DNA of 64,000 nucleotides from Akkermansiaceae bacterium (GCA_025363295.1 JANYEC010000103.1:20217-84216), one strand, 5' to 3'. Positions 36,318 to 44,774 are shown, numbered from the stretch's first letter. Notes: generated by a model from the sequence alone, not told the origin. Translations and numbers: made by a program.

Positions 36318-37229
36318 GTGGATTGGCTGTTCCAGCAAACTATCAACGGGCTCGGGCTGGGAGCCATTTACGCGCTCATCGCCCTCGGCTATACGATGGT
36401 CTATGGCGTGTTGAGGTTCATCAATTTCGCCCACAGCGACGTCCTGATGTTAGGAGCGTTCAGCGCGTATTACATTGCTCCGAAAATCGAGAAAAGCTGT
36501 GGTAACCAATCGGTGCTCGGTTGCATCATGGTCTTTGTGGTGGTGGCAGCGATTTGCGCCTGCATTGGCATGACCATAGAACGCCTGGCCTATCGCCCAT
36601 TGCGCAATCGTCCGAAACTAACCGTTCTCATCACGGCAATCGGCGTTTCGTTATTGATCGAATACACTGCACAAAATGAAAGGGTGATCGGTGCCACGCA
36701 ATTGCCATTTCCTCAATTGCTGCCGGAAAAGGCGTTGCAATTCGGAAAAATCGTCATTTCTAGCAATGATGTGCTGACCATTTGTGTTACGATTGTTTTG
36801 CTGATCGTCATGTGGTTCATCGTGCAGAAAACCCGGATCGGCACCGCCATGCGCGCGGTCTCTTTCAATCAGCAGGCCGCCTTGCTGATGGGCGTGCCGG
36901 TCAACCGCATCATTTCATTCACGTTTGGTTTAGGCTCCGCGCTCGCTGCCATCGCTGGGATTCTGTATGCGATGAAATCGCCCAGCATCGAACCGCTGAT
37001 GGGGGTACAGCCCGGATTGAAAGCCTTCATCGCGGCAGTGCTTGGGGGGATTGGAAATTTGCCGGGAGCCGTGCTCGGTGGCGTATTGTTAGGCATGTTG
37101 GATGCTTTTGCTGGCGGTATCCCCGGCCTGTCGAGTTACCGCGATGCGATCGCCTTTGGGATTCTTATTCTGATCCTGCTTTTTAAACCTGCGGGTCTGC
37201 TAGGCCGCTCTACCATTGAGAAAGTCTGA
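36318..37229 (+). CDS. livH: Branched-chain amino acid ABC transporter, LivH-type permease
   Basis: Inner-membrane permease of 303 residues. It starts at a GTG (VDWLFQQTINGLGLGAIYALIALGY), the standard beginning of LivH proteins. It has about eight helices, the cytoplasmic coupling segment TRIGTAMRAVSFNQQAALLMGVPVNR and the C-terminal GGIGNLPGAVLGG motif. Its stop overlaps the livM start by one base. Confidence 0.94.
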   Translation: MDWLFQQTINGLGLGAIYALIALGYTMVYGVLRFINFAHSDVLMLGAFSAYYIAPKIEKSCGNQSVLGCIMVFVVVAAICACIGMTIERLAYRPLRNRPKLTVLITAIGVSLLIEYTAQNERVIGATQLPFPQLLPEKALQFGKIVISSNDVLTICVTIVLLIVMWFIVQKTRIGTAMRAVSFNQQAALLMGVPVNRIISFTFGLGSALAAIAGILYAMKSPSIEPLMGVQPGLKAFIAAVLGGIGNLPGAVLGGVLLGMLDAFAGGIPGLSSYRDAIAFGILILILLFKPAGLLGRSTIEKV

Positions 37230-38152
37230 TGCCGCTACCTGGAGCTAAACGCTGGTTGATCTTAGGAATCGCGCTCGCGGTTTTAGCATCTTATTTTTCC
37301 GCGCAATTTAACCGCTACTACTTGGGTGTTGCGATCGACGTCGGCATTGCGATCATCCTCGCCACCAGTCTGAATCTGATCAACGGCCACACCGGCCAGT
37401 TCAGCCTCGGTCACGCGGGATTCATGGCGGTGGGCGGATATTTTTCCGCGTGGGTTTCGCTGCACATCGGTGAAACAGTGAATGCCTTTTGGTATTTCCC
37501 CCTCGCGCTCATGGCTGGGGGGCTACTCGCTGCATTCGTTGGATTGTTAGTCGGCGTGCCCTCCCTGCGACTTCGAGGAGATTACCTCGCAATCGTGACT
37601 CTTGGATTCGGTGAAATCATCCGTGTTTTTGCTCAAAACACCGAGGCCATCGGAGCGGCCAGCGGACTCAAGGGAATCCCGAAACTCACCAATCTTGGAT
37701 GGACCTTCGGATTTGCTGCCGTCACGATCTACGCTATTTCTGCATTAGTGAATTCCACCTACGGCCGAGCCTTCATCGCCGTCCACGATGATGAAATCGC
37801 AGCGGAATCTAACGGTATCGACGCCACCCGAACGAAAGTCATTGCCTTTGTCACCGGGGCTTTTTTCTCTGGAATCGCGGGCGGCTTATATGCCCATCAC
37901 AAACAATTTCTATCACCTACCGGCTTCGATTGGGTGAAGTCCATCGACATCGTCGTCATGGTCATCCTCGGCGGCATGGGCCGCACGGTCGGTGTGGTCG
38001 TAGCTGCCATCCTGCTCACTTTGATGCCGGAATTTCTGCGCGAGTTTTCGGAATACCGCATGATCGTTTACTCGCTGCTGATCATTTTGCTAATGCTCTG
38101 GCGTCCTGCAGGACTTTTCTCGCTTATCCCTCAACGCCGCAAAGCCCGATGA
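37229..38152 (+). CDS. livM: Branched-chain amino acid ABC transporter, LivM-type permease
   Basis: Second permease, 307 residues. Landmarks are INGHTGQFSLGHAGFMAVGGYFSA, VPSLRLRGDYLAIVTLGFGEIIR and GMGRTVGVVVAA, all typical of LivM. The end overlaps the livG start by 4 bases (ATGA), so translation is probably coupled. Confidence 0.95.
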   Translation: MPLPGAKRWLILGIALAVLASYFSAQFNRYYLGVAIDVGIAIILATSLNLINGHTGQFSLGHAGFMAVGGYFSAWVSLHIGETVNAFWYFPLALMAGGLLAAFVGLLVGVPSLRLRGDYLAIVTLGFGEIIRVFAQNTEAIGAASGLKGIPKLTNLGWTFGFAAVTIYAISALVNSTYGRAFIAVHDDEIAAESNGIDATRTKVIAFVTGAFFSGIAGGLYAHHKQFLSPTGFDWVKSIDIVVMVILGGMGRTVGVVVAAILLTLMPEFLREFSEYRMIVYSLLIILLMLWRPAGLFSLIPQRRKAR

Positions 38153-38922
38153 GCACGCCCTTGCTAGAACTCGACAATGCCACGATCAGATTCGGTGGTC
38201 TCACCGCCGTTTCGGAGTTTTCCCTAAGTGTTGGGGAAGGGGAGTTAGTAGGATTGATCGGACCTAACGGCGCGGGAAAAACTACGGCTTTCAACATGAT
38301 TACCGGTGTCTATCAGCCGACCAGTGGCCAAATCCGCTTCGCCGGAAAAGACACGCTCGGCATTAAGCCGAACCGACTCGCCGCGCATGGCATCGCCCGC
38401 ACCTTTCAGAATATCAGGCTCTTCGCATCCCTCAGCGTCTTAGACAACATTCGCGTCGCCGCCCGTCTTCACAATCATGAGGGCTATTTTAGTTCGCTCT
38501 GGCGCGGGAAAAAATTCTCCAAGGCCGAAACGGAAACCGAAAAAAACGCCCTCGAACTCCTCGAAATTTTCGACCTCTCTCAGCAGCGCGACGAACTCGC
38601 CGTCTCGCTTCCTTACGGTGACCAACGCCGCCTCGAAATCGTCCGCGCCCTCGCTACTCGGCCGAAACTTCTGCTGCTAGACGAACCCGCTGCTGGCATG
38701 AATCCATCTGAAAAAGAAGATCTCATGCGGCTTATCCGCTTCGTCAAGGAGCGCTACCATCTATCTGTTCTGCTCGTCGAACATGATATGAAAGTCGTCA
38801 TGGGCATCTGCGAGAGAATCGCCGTGCTCGAATACGGCATCAAAATCGCCGAAGGCACGCCAAAGGAGATCCAATGTCACCCGAAAGTCATCGAAGCCTA
38901 TCTGGGGGCAGCCGCGGTTTGA
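38149..38922 (+). CDS. livG: Branched-chain amino acid ABC transporter, LivG-type ATPase
   Basis: ATPase subunit of 257 residues. It has Walker A GPNGAGKT, the LivG insertion with ARTFQNIRLFASLSVLDNI, signature-like LPYGDQRRLEI, and Walker B LLLDEPAAGMNP. The start is the ATG at 38149-38151 overlapping the livM stop; the same frame is open further upstream but lies inside livM. The stop codon lies in the outer arm of the palindromic array that separates it from livF. Confidence 0.95.
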   Translation: MSTPLLELDNATIRFGGLTAVSEFSLSVGEGELVGLIGPNGAGKTTAFNMITGVYQPTSGQIRFAGKDTLGIKPNRLAAHGIARTFQNIRLFASLSVLDNIRVAARLHNHEGYFSSLWRGKKFSKAETETEKNALELLEIFDLSQQRDELAVSLPYGDQRRLEIVRALATRPKLLLLDEPAAGMNPSEKEDLMRLIRFVKERYHLSVLLVEHDMKVVMGICERIAVLEYGIKIAEGTPKEIQCHPKVIEAYLGAAAV

Positions 38923-39061
38923 AGAGGTGGGCACCGCGAATATGGCGAATCGAGCGAATCTTTAAGAAATGAAGATATGGAAAATCTGAAATCTCGTGCT
39001 CCTCTTAAAAAGACTCGCCGGAAACGCCTGATTCGCGGTGTCTTATTCCCAACTCCTCAAA
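38918..39061. repeat. Palindromic 9-mer array upstream of the GxxExxY gene
   Basis: Three contiguous 9-mers GCGAATNNN (38936-38962) are matched by a diverged inverted set at 39012-39040. The outer flanks TTTGAAGAGGTGGG (38918-38931) and CCCAACTCCTCAAA (39048-39061) also pair. The whole 144-base stretch is therefore a long imperfect palindrome between livG and the GxxExxY gene. A further inverted set lies at 39466. Confidence 0.8.
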
Positions 39062-39077
39062 GCAGAAGATCACACTC

Positions 39078-39485
39078 ATGGAACTGATTTACCGAGAGGA
39101 GGTCTTCGCAATCATCGGTGCTTGTTTCGAGGTTTACAACGAAATGGGCTCGGGCTTTCTCGAAGACGTCTATCAAGAGGCATTGGAAAGGGAACTCGGC
39201 TTTCGAAGCATTCGATTTGTTCCAAAGCCCAAATTGGAGATTTTCTACAAAGGCAAACTCCTGACAAAAAAGTACGAGCCTGACTTCGTCCTGCACTTTA
39301 AAATCGTGATGGAGATTAAAGCGGTGAAAAGCTTCGCTGACGAACACAGAGCGCAGGTTCACAATTACCTCAAGGCCTCTTCATTCCAAGCCGGACTCCT
39401 CGTGAACTTCGGCAAACCCGGCGCTCTCGAATACGAAAGAATTGTCCGCACCAAACTTTTTTCAAAAGATTCGCCAGATTCGTAA
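39078..39485 (+). CDS. GxxExxY protein, PD-(D/E)XK nuclease-like
   Basis: A 135-residue cytoplasmic protein. The family motif is G26-F-L-E29-D-V-Y32. A second motif, YEPDFVL then VMEIKAVK, gives D69, E79 and K81, the spacing of a PD-(D/E)XK nuclease core. The end, HRAQVHNYLKASSFQAGLLVNFG, is typical of the family. The gene interrupts the liv operon between livG and livF, with no Shine-Dalgarno sequence visible. It is bracketed by 9-mer arrays, and the right array contains its stop codon. The activity and target are unknown; nuclease function is inferred from the residues. Confidence 0.9.
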   Translation: MELIYREEVFAIIGACFEVYNEMGSGFLEDVYQEALERELGFRSIRFVPKPKLEIFYKGKLLTKKYEPDFVLHFKIVMEIKAVKSFADEHRAQVHNYLKASSFQAGLLVNFGKPGALEYERIVRTKLFSKDSPDS

Positions 39486-39492
39486 GATTCAC
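39466..39492. repeat. Inverted 9-mer array at the 3' end of the GxxExxY gene
   Basis: Three contiguous 9-mers of the type NNGATTCNN (39466-39492) are the reverse complement of the GCGAAT units at 38936-38962. They overlap the last codons and stop (39483-39485) of the GxxExxY gene. With the left array they make an inverted pair enclosing the gene. Confidence 0.8.
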
Positions 39493-39523
39493 GGTTCATC
39501 TCTCTTTTGCCTACAACCAAACC

Positions 39524-40228
39524 ATGCTCTCCGTCGAAAATCTCAATGTCAGTTACGGTGCCATCAAAGCCCTTCACGGCGTTTCTCTGAAAGTGCCGGA
39601 GGGCAGCATCGTCACTTTGATAGGAGCCAACGGTGCGGGGAAATCGACGACACTGCGTGCGCTTTCGGGACTCGTGAAATCAACTGGCGTGGTGACATAC
39701 AATGGTCAGGACATCTCGAAGCTTGCTCCTAACCAAATTGTGGCCTTGGGGCTTTGCCACGTTCCAGAAGGGCGGATGGTATTCGCCAATCTCACGGTGC
39801 ACGAGAATCTTAAGATGGGAGCGTATCTTCAGCGCGATAAGCATTGGATCGCTAACCAGACGGATTATGTCTTCGGCCTTTTTCCACGCCTCAAGGAGCG
39901 CGAAAATCAGGCGGCCGGCACTCTCTCGGGTGGTGAGCAACAGATGCTAGCGATCGGTCGTGCGCTCCTGAGTAAGCCGAAGTTTCTCATGCTCGATGAG
40001 CCGTCACTCGGCATCGCACCCTTGTTAGTAAAATCGATCTTCGAGCGAATCGTGGAGATTAATCGTGAACAAGGTCTCACCATTCTCCTCGTCGAACAGA
40101 ACGCAAATCTCGCGCTCGATGTTTCCAGCTATGCCTACGTTTTGGAAACGGGTAAGGTTCTGTTAGGTGGCCCTTCCGCGCAGCTTAAGCAAGACCCACA
40201 AGTGCAAGCCAGCTACCTCGGCGCTTGA
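39524..40228 (+). CDS. livF: Branched-chain amino acid ABC transporter, LivF-type ATPase
   Basis: Second ATPase subunit, 234 residues. It has Walker A GANGAGKST, LPxGRxVF-type motif VPEGRMVFANLTVHENL, signature LSGGEQQML and Walker B LMLDEPSLGIAP. It completes the livKHMGF set but is separated from livG by the GxxExxY insertion of about 600 bases. Its stop is 6 bases from the convergent gene that follows. Confidence 0.95.
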   Translation: MLSVENLNVSYGAIKALHGVSLKVPEGSIVTLIGANGAGKSTTLRALSGLVKSTGVVTYNGQDISKLAPNQIVALGLCHVPEGRMVFANLTVHENLKMGAYLQRDKHWIANQTDYVFGLFPRLKERENQAAGTLSGGEQQMLAIGRALLSKPKFLMLDEPSLGIAPLLVKSIFERIVEINREQGLTILLVEQNANLALDVSSYAYVLETGKVLLGGPSAQLKQDPQVQASYLGA

Positions 40229-40234
40229 GAATTT

Positions 40235-40801
40235 TTATTTTTGTAACACCCGCAGCACCGGCGGTAGCGATTCTTTCCAAGCGTGGGCGATGGCGCATTC
40301 GATCACCGCATCCTCATCGTCGCGACGGGGGAAACTCTTGTTTTCACGCGCTTTACGGGCAGTGGTCATGATGGCTTGAAGTTCCGGCGCAAGTGATAGG
40401 ATTCCTAACACGGCGGATAGCGAGGTCGCAGCGAGAAACGCCGCGATGGCCCCGAAGGCAGGAATCTTCGCCACCAGCACCGCCATCAATGCGACGATCC
40501 CGCTGAGCGGAGGAACGGCGAGGCTAAAGCGCTTGGAACTTTCACTAGCAGCAAAGGGCTTGGGATCGCGCTCTTTCCATTCTGCTAGAGCTTTAAGCCG
40601 GAGCTGTTTGCCAAATTCATCTGCCGTCCCTTCCGCCCGATGAATGACAGCGGAATCTTCGGGTGCAGGCATCCAAACCCCCAAGTCACAGCGGCAGGGA
40701 CGCTGCCCGTCCGTTTGAAGCACTCGCATGCCGAACCACCAGCGGGCGATGAGCACGGCGGCAATCGCAATCGCGGAAAACAGAAAAAGAAGACGCCACA
40801 T
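40235..40801 (-). CDS. Hypothetical membrane protein at the end of the exporter operon
   Basis: A protein of 188 residues with an N-terminal helix (WRLLFLFSAIAIAAVLIA), a polar middle with CRCD, and one or two hydrophobic stretches at about 103-140. The ATG at 40799-40801 follows the stop of the outer membrane factor gene; an ATG at 40825 would overlap it by 16 bases. I do not recognise a family. Position suggests a role with, or co-expression with, the exporter. Confidence 0.6.
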   Translation of the reverse strand: MWRLLFLFSAIAIAAVLIARWWFGMRVLQTDGQRPCRCDLGVWMPAPEDSAVIHRAEGTADEFGKQLRLKALAEWKERDPKPFAASESSKRFSLAVPPLSGIVALMAVLVAKIPAFGAIAAFLAATSLSAVLGILSLAPELQAIMTTARKARENKSFPRRDDEDAVIECAIAHAWKESLPPVLRVLQK

Positions 40802-40809
40802 GGTTTCTG

Positions 40810-42210
40810 TTATTTGCCGCTCCATCCGCCGCCAAGAGCCTTGGCGAGGGCAGTGAGGGTGATTCGTTGTTGGGCATCCAGTTGACTAAGTGTTAGGCGG
40901 ACCTGTAGAATCGAACGGTCGGCGGCGACTACCTCGATGTAGCTGGTGAGGCCTTTATCATAGCGTTCCTGAGCAATCCTCCGTGATTCTCTGGCGCTGG
41001 AGAGCGCGCGCGTCAGTGCGGAGTGGGAGCGTGCTAGGCCTTTGAGATCAACGAGCGCATCTTCCACTTCGCGGAGCGCGATGAGCAGCGTTTGTCGATA
41101 GGCGGCGAGCGCTTCATCATAGCGGCTACGTGCGGCCTGATAGTTCGCCTTGTTAGTGCCGCCATCGAAGAGCGGCGCGGCGACTCCTGCCCCTAACGAA
41201 AGCACCCGATTTTCCCAGTCGAGGAAACTTTTTACATCGAGCGACTCGAACCCAGCCCCAGCGCTCAGGCTGAAATTCGGATAGAATGCAGCTTCCGCCA
41301 CTCCGATCTTTGCGTTAGCGCCGCGGAGTTGTTGCTCGGCGGCGCGAACATCCGGGCGGCGGTTAAGAACCTCGGCGGGTAGCCCGGCCTTAATGTTCGG
41401 CAGCGCGCCGCTGGTGGTGCGGATGGAAACGGAGAAGTCCGATGGGCGCGCACCGCAAAGCACAGCGAGCGCATGCTCGGCAGAGCCACGTTGGCGTTGG
41501 ACTGCGGCGAGGTCGTTGTTAGCAAGTTCGAGTTCGGTATTTGCCTGGCTGGTAGAAAGTCCGTCGATGAGCCCGGCGTCTAACTTTGATTTTTGAATGT
41601 CGAATGCATCCTTGCGACTTTTAATCGTTTCCTTGACCACGTCTTCTTGGGAATCCAGCCCGCGCAGGAGGAAATATTGGCGGGCAACTTCTGTGGCCAC
41701 GCCGAGTCGTTGCGAATCTAGCAAAGCTTCGCTGGCAGCCGCTTGGGCGGACGATGACTCGATGAGGCGTTTGTTGCGTCCCCAGAGATCGGGATCATAG
41801 GCGAGATCAAAGGTGCTGCGGTAGCGCTGTGAATCCAGTTTTACATCAGCGCCTGGCGGGAGATTGTTGCTAACGGAGGATGCGGAACTGCGGGAAGCCC
41901 CACCCGACCCATTTAGGTCTAGTGTGGGGAAAAGCCTCGCCTGATCCACACCAACGAGCGCCCGTGCGGTATCGACGCGGGCCTTAGCTGCCGCGAGGTC
42001 GTTGTTAGCGGATAGAGCGCGATTCACCAACTTCGTGAGATCACCATCGTTGAAAAGCCGCCACCAATTGTCGGGCAAGTGGGTTCCCGCGGTAGCTTTG
42101 CCTTCTTTCCATGTGGTTCCGCCGGTCGCGCCTGGATTCAGGAAATCAGGACCGAATTTGCAGGAGCCGAGGAGCAGCGCGGTAGGCAGTAAAAGCAGAT
42201 GAGGTTTCAT
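40810..42210 (-). CDS. Outer membrane efflux lipoprotein, TolC/NodT family
   Basis: Outer-membrane channel of 466 residues. Lipobox LGSC (Cys 17), then two TolC-type repeats with long helices. Landmarks include NNDLAAAKARVDTARA, GLPAEVLNRRPDVRAAEQQLRGANA and a repeat of the second domain near LREVEDALVDL. It follows the membrane-fusion gene by 3 bases, so the two probably work as one exporter with the ATPase and permease upstream. Confidence 0.92.
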   Translation of the reverse strand: MKPHLLLLPTALLLGSCKFGPDFLNPGATGGTTWKEGKATAGTHLPDNWWRLFNDGDLTKLVNRALSANNDLAAAKARVDTARALVGVDQARLFPTLDLNGSGGASRSSASSVSNNLPPGADVKLDSQRYRSTFDLAYDPDLWGRNKRLIESSSAQAAASEALLDSQRLGVATEVARQYFLLRGLDSQEDVVKETIKSRKDAFDIQKSKLDAGLIDGLSTSQANTELELANNDLAAVQRQRGSAEHALAVLCGARPSDFSVSIRTTSGALPNIKAGLPAEVLNRRPDVRAAEQQLRGANAKIGVAEAAFYPNFSLSAGAGFESLDVKSFLDWENRVLSLGAGVAAPLFDGGTNKANYQAARSRYDEALAAYRQTLLIALREVEDALVDLKGLARSHSALTRALSSARESRRIAQERYDKGLTSYIEVVAADRSILQVRLTLSQLDAQQRITLTALAKALGGGWSGK

Positions 42211-42213
42211 GGC

Positions 42214-43170
42214 TTATTGGTGGAGCTCCGGAGCTTCGATGAAAACATCCACTTGCTGACCCACATAAAGCGGCGGTTCATCCGGCCGTTTCAAGGAATA
42301 AATCACCTGCAGCACGCGGGTGTCCACACGCTCGGTGCTCGATCCAGTTAGAGAAACCTTTGGAATGACATACGGTTCTACACGGATAAAATCTAGCGGG
42401 AAAGTGACCTTTGGATCGCCTTTGAGATAGCCATAAGCCTTCTGTCCCTTGCGAATGCGGGTAGCGTTCTGCTCGTCGATGTCAGCACGGACTTGTAGCG
42501 TATCCGTCTGGCCGATGATCATCGCGGGAGTTTTAGGTGAGGTGGCGGCATATTCCCCGGCGCGGATGTTAAGCTGAATGATGTCGCCATCGCGTGGCGA
42601 TCGAACCGTTAGACGTTCCATGAGCATGGTGATGCGTTTTGATGAAATGTCAGAAGCAGCTAACTGAGACTTGGCCGCAGCGAGTTGCGCTTGGGAAACC
42701 GCGACGTCTTGCCTGCGATTTTCCAAATCATCGCGGCTCACGGCGCGGCTATCCGTGACGTTTGTTAGGCGGGCTAGTTGAGATTCCAGTTTCGCAAGCT
42801 GTGCGTCACTCACGGCGATCTGCGCCTGCGCGACCTCGCGCTGGGCTTGGGTGGTAAGCATCTCCGCTCGCAAGTCACGATCGTCGAGTTTGAAAAGTGG
42901 CTGCTCCTTTTTTACTGCATCGTTTACCTTGACGAGAACTTCGGTGACGAGGCCGGGCAGGGGAACGCCGATGGCTACATTCTCGCTGAGTGATTCGAGA
43001 ATACCCGTCGCTGCGACCGCATCCGGATAGGGTTTCTCGGGCGGCATGATCGGCGGATTACCAGGGGGCGGCATCGCTCGTTCGGCTTGAACGTTTGAGA
43101 CCTTTACAATCATCACCACACCGAAAATGGCGGAGAGGATGGAACCGTAGCGGAGGAATTTTGAGAACAT
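42214..43170 (-). CDS. Periplasmic adaptor (membrane fusion) protein, HlyD/DevB type
   Basis: A 318-residue adaptor with an N-terminal signal anchor. A barrel-sandwich half site, PGLVTEVLVKVNDAVKKEQPLFKLDDRD, is followed by a coiled-coil hairpin (about residues 105-185, rich in Ala/Gln). The returning half is VRSPRDGDIIQLNIRAGEY and a beta-barrel follows. It links an inner-membrane ABC transporter to the outer-membrane channel encoded next. The 95-base region upstream contains the 4+4 heptad array. Confidence 0.88.
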   Translation of the reverse strand: MFSKFLRYGSILSAIFGVVMIVKVSNVQAERAMPPPGNPPIMPPEKPYPDAVAATGILESLSENVAIGVPLPGLVTEVLVKVNDAVKKEQPLFKLDDRDLRAEMLTTQAQREVAQAQIAVSDAQLAKLESQLARLTNVTDSRAVSRDDLENRRQDVAVSQAQLAAAKSQLAASDISSKRITMLMERLTVRSPRDGDIIQLNIRAGEYAATSPKTPAMIIGQTDTLQVRADIDEQNATRIRKGQKAYGYLKGDPKVTFPLDFIRVEPYVIPKVSLTGSSTERVDTRVLQVIYSLKRPDEPPLYVGQQVDVFIEAPELHQ

Positions 43171-43176
43171 GGGAAA

Positions 43177-43262
43177 GTTGATAGTGGATGGTTGATTGTT
43201 GATGTTAAGAGGAGGAGAGTGGATTCTGAATTTCTATCAATCCTCAACCTTCAACTATCAAC
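43177..43262. repeat. Phased 4+4 inverted heptad array GTTGATN upstream of the adaptor gene
   Basis: Four contiguous heptads of GTTGATN type (43177-43204, one with GTGG) face four inverted heptads (43235-43262) across a 30-base spacer. It fills the spacer between the ATPase stop and the adaptor start. It has the same architecture as the array at 17023 but a different core sequence. Confidence 0.88.
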
Positions 43263-43265
43263 TTC

Positions 43266-44009
43266 TTAATGCGTGTGTTCGTGAATGAATTGGGGTGGCT
43301 GTTGATGGCTTTGCTCGGTCACCTCGATGATCTCGCCATCGTCCATGCGGGCGATCCGGTCGGCGTAGGAAAAAATCCGGTTGTCGTGGGTGACGATGAT
43401 CACCGCACGCTCTGCGGAGCGGGCCACCTGACGAAACAGATCGAGCACGATCTCGCCATTTTGCGCATCGAGCGCGGCGGTCGGTTCATCGCAGATGACT
43501 AACGGCGGCTCGTGCACCAGCGCGCGGGCAATCGCCACTCGCTGCTGTTGGCCGCCGGAGAGCTTGTTAGGGCGTTCTTTCCAGCGCTCACCGAGGCCGA
43601 CCCGATCCAAGATCTCGCGTGAGCGCTTTAGTGCCTTGCTGCTAGAGACCCCTTGAATGAGCAGGGGAATGCCGACGTTTTCCGCGACGGTGAGTGTGGG
43701 GATGAGATTGAATTGTTGGAAAATGAAACCTATATGCTTCGCCCGGAAGCGGGTGAGCGCTCCGCCCGACATTTTTTCTAGCGGATTTCCAAAAACTTCG
43801 ATCTCTCCGCTCTCCACGCGCATGGTTCCAGCGATGGCACTCAGCAAGGTCGTTTTCCCACAACCGGAAGGCCCCACAAGCATCATGATCTCGCCGGTGC
43901 GCGCTTGCAGATCTACCTGCTTGAGCACGTGGATGCGATCCGCCCCGTCGCCGAAACTTTTTTCGACAGCGCGGACATCGACAACGATTTGGCCATTCGC
44001 TTCACGCAT
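43266..44009 (-). CDS. ABC transporter ATP-binding protein, DevA/LolD-like
   Basis: ATPase of 247 residues from the ATG at 44007-44009. It has Walker A GPSGCGKT, Q-loop FIFQQFNLIPTLTVAENV, signature LSGGQQQRVAIARAL and Walker B LVICDEPTAAL, ending with MDDGEII and a His-rich tail. This is the class that powers MacB/DevC-type permeases. The frame continues upstream without a stop into a fragment of an acyl-AMP ligase (residues 1-96 of the longer frame), so a fused product starting at 44297 cannot be excluded. The matching permease lies 2 kb upstream. Confidence 0.9.
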   Translation of the reverse strand: MREANGQIVVDVRAVEKSFGDGADRIHVLKQVDLQARTGEIMMLVGPSGCGKTTLLSAIAGTMRVESGEIEVFGNPLEKMSGGALTRFRAKHIGFIFQQFNLIPTLTVAENVGIPLLIQGVSSSKALKRSREILDRVGLGERWKERPNKLSGGQQQRVAIARALVHEPPLVICDEPTAALDAQNGEIVLDLFRQVARSAERAVIIVTHDNRIFSYADRIARMDDGEIIEVTEQSHQQPPQFIHEHTH

Positions 44010-44439
44010 GCTGGGTGCATAGAGACTGTGATGTAGAAAGTCCACCGCCGTGAAAGTGGCGAGGCGCTTCATCTTCGCAAGCACGAATCCTGAAGGCACA
44101 GCAATAATACTCGCCTTCAAACATGCGAGAAAAGAAACAAGCGGATCAGTTCCGGGTTCAAAAAATATCAATACTCGATCACCTCGTTTTACGGTTGTAC
44201 TTAATAAATTTGCTCCAGTAACAGTTCGTCGCCACAGCTCTCCATAAGTGATGGTCTTGGCTACGTTCAAATGCCGATCCACTTCTTGAAAAGCCACACT
44301 GAATCTGACTGAGCAAACGCCGTTAATCCAAACTGATTATGAGCCAGATTGGCATGAGTGATCACTCCCCCCTTTGGCAGAGCAGTGGAACCCGAGGTGT
44401 ATTGAAGAAAGGCGATCTCTTCTGGGACTGGCGGATGAG
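44010..44439 (-). pseudogene. Fragments of a fatty acyl-AMP ligase, in permuted order
   Basis: The minus strand from 44439 encodes PEEIAFLQYTSGST and PKGGVITHANL, the AMP-binding motif of fatty acyl-AMP ligases, and reaches a stop near 44273. A second frame (44297-44010) encodes ITYGELWRR, GDRVLIFFEPG and FLACLKASIIAVPSG, which is the N-terminal part of the same family. The motif fragment is upstream of the N-terminal fragment, the reverse of the natural order, so this is rearranged debris. The second fragment is in frame with the following ATPase gene. Confidence 0.75.
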
Positions 44440-44613
44440 CCGACCGCCGCGCTGGGCTGGGAGATAGGGCAAGTGGTGGTGGATTTGCTCACACATCATG
44501 CCAAGCAGGAGGGAGCGGGATTGCTGGTGGTGTCCCATGATATGCGGCTATTGACGAGATTCAGCCGTAGATTTGAAATGGATAGACGAACCGTGAAAGA
44601 GATATTAACCTGA
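44425..44613 (+). pseudogene. C-terminal fragment of an ABC ATPase
   Basis: The plus strand encodes LADEPTAAL (Walker B), VVVDLL and LLVVSHDMRLL (H-loop), the last third of a DevA/LolD-type ATPase. Walker A and the signature are absent. It abuts the acyl-AMP ligase fragment on the other strand, which marks a rearrangement junction near 44430. It is related to, but distinct from, the intact ATPase at 43266. Confidence 0.75.
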
Positions 44614-44628
44614 GAAGAAAAATCTAAC

Positions 44629-44756
44629 CGTAGATGAACGCAGATATACACAGATAAAGAAGGAGTGATAAGATTGGTGGAATTTACTCTAAAGTAAAGT
44701 GCCACGTCATCAGTATCGTTCTTCTAATCCGTGTCTTCCGTGCCATCCGTGGATCA
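44629..44756. repeat. Inverted CACRGAT-type array in the debris region
   Basis: Three AGAT-containing units spaced 10 bases apart (44629-44656) face three CCGTG units spaced 9 bases apart (44729-44756). The reverse complement of the latter reads CACGGAT-like, matching CGCAGAT/CACAGAT on the left. The spacer is about 70 bases. The architecture matches the other inverted arrays of this window, with a looser period. Confidence 0.65.
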
Positions 44757-44774
44757 ATTTCTAAATACAAATTT

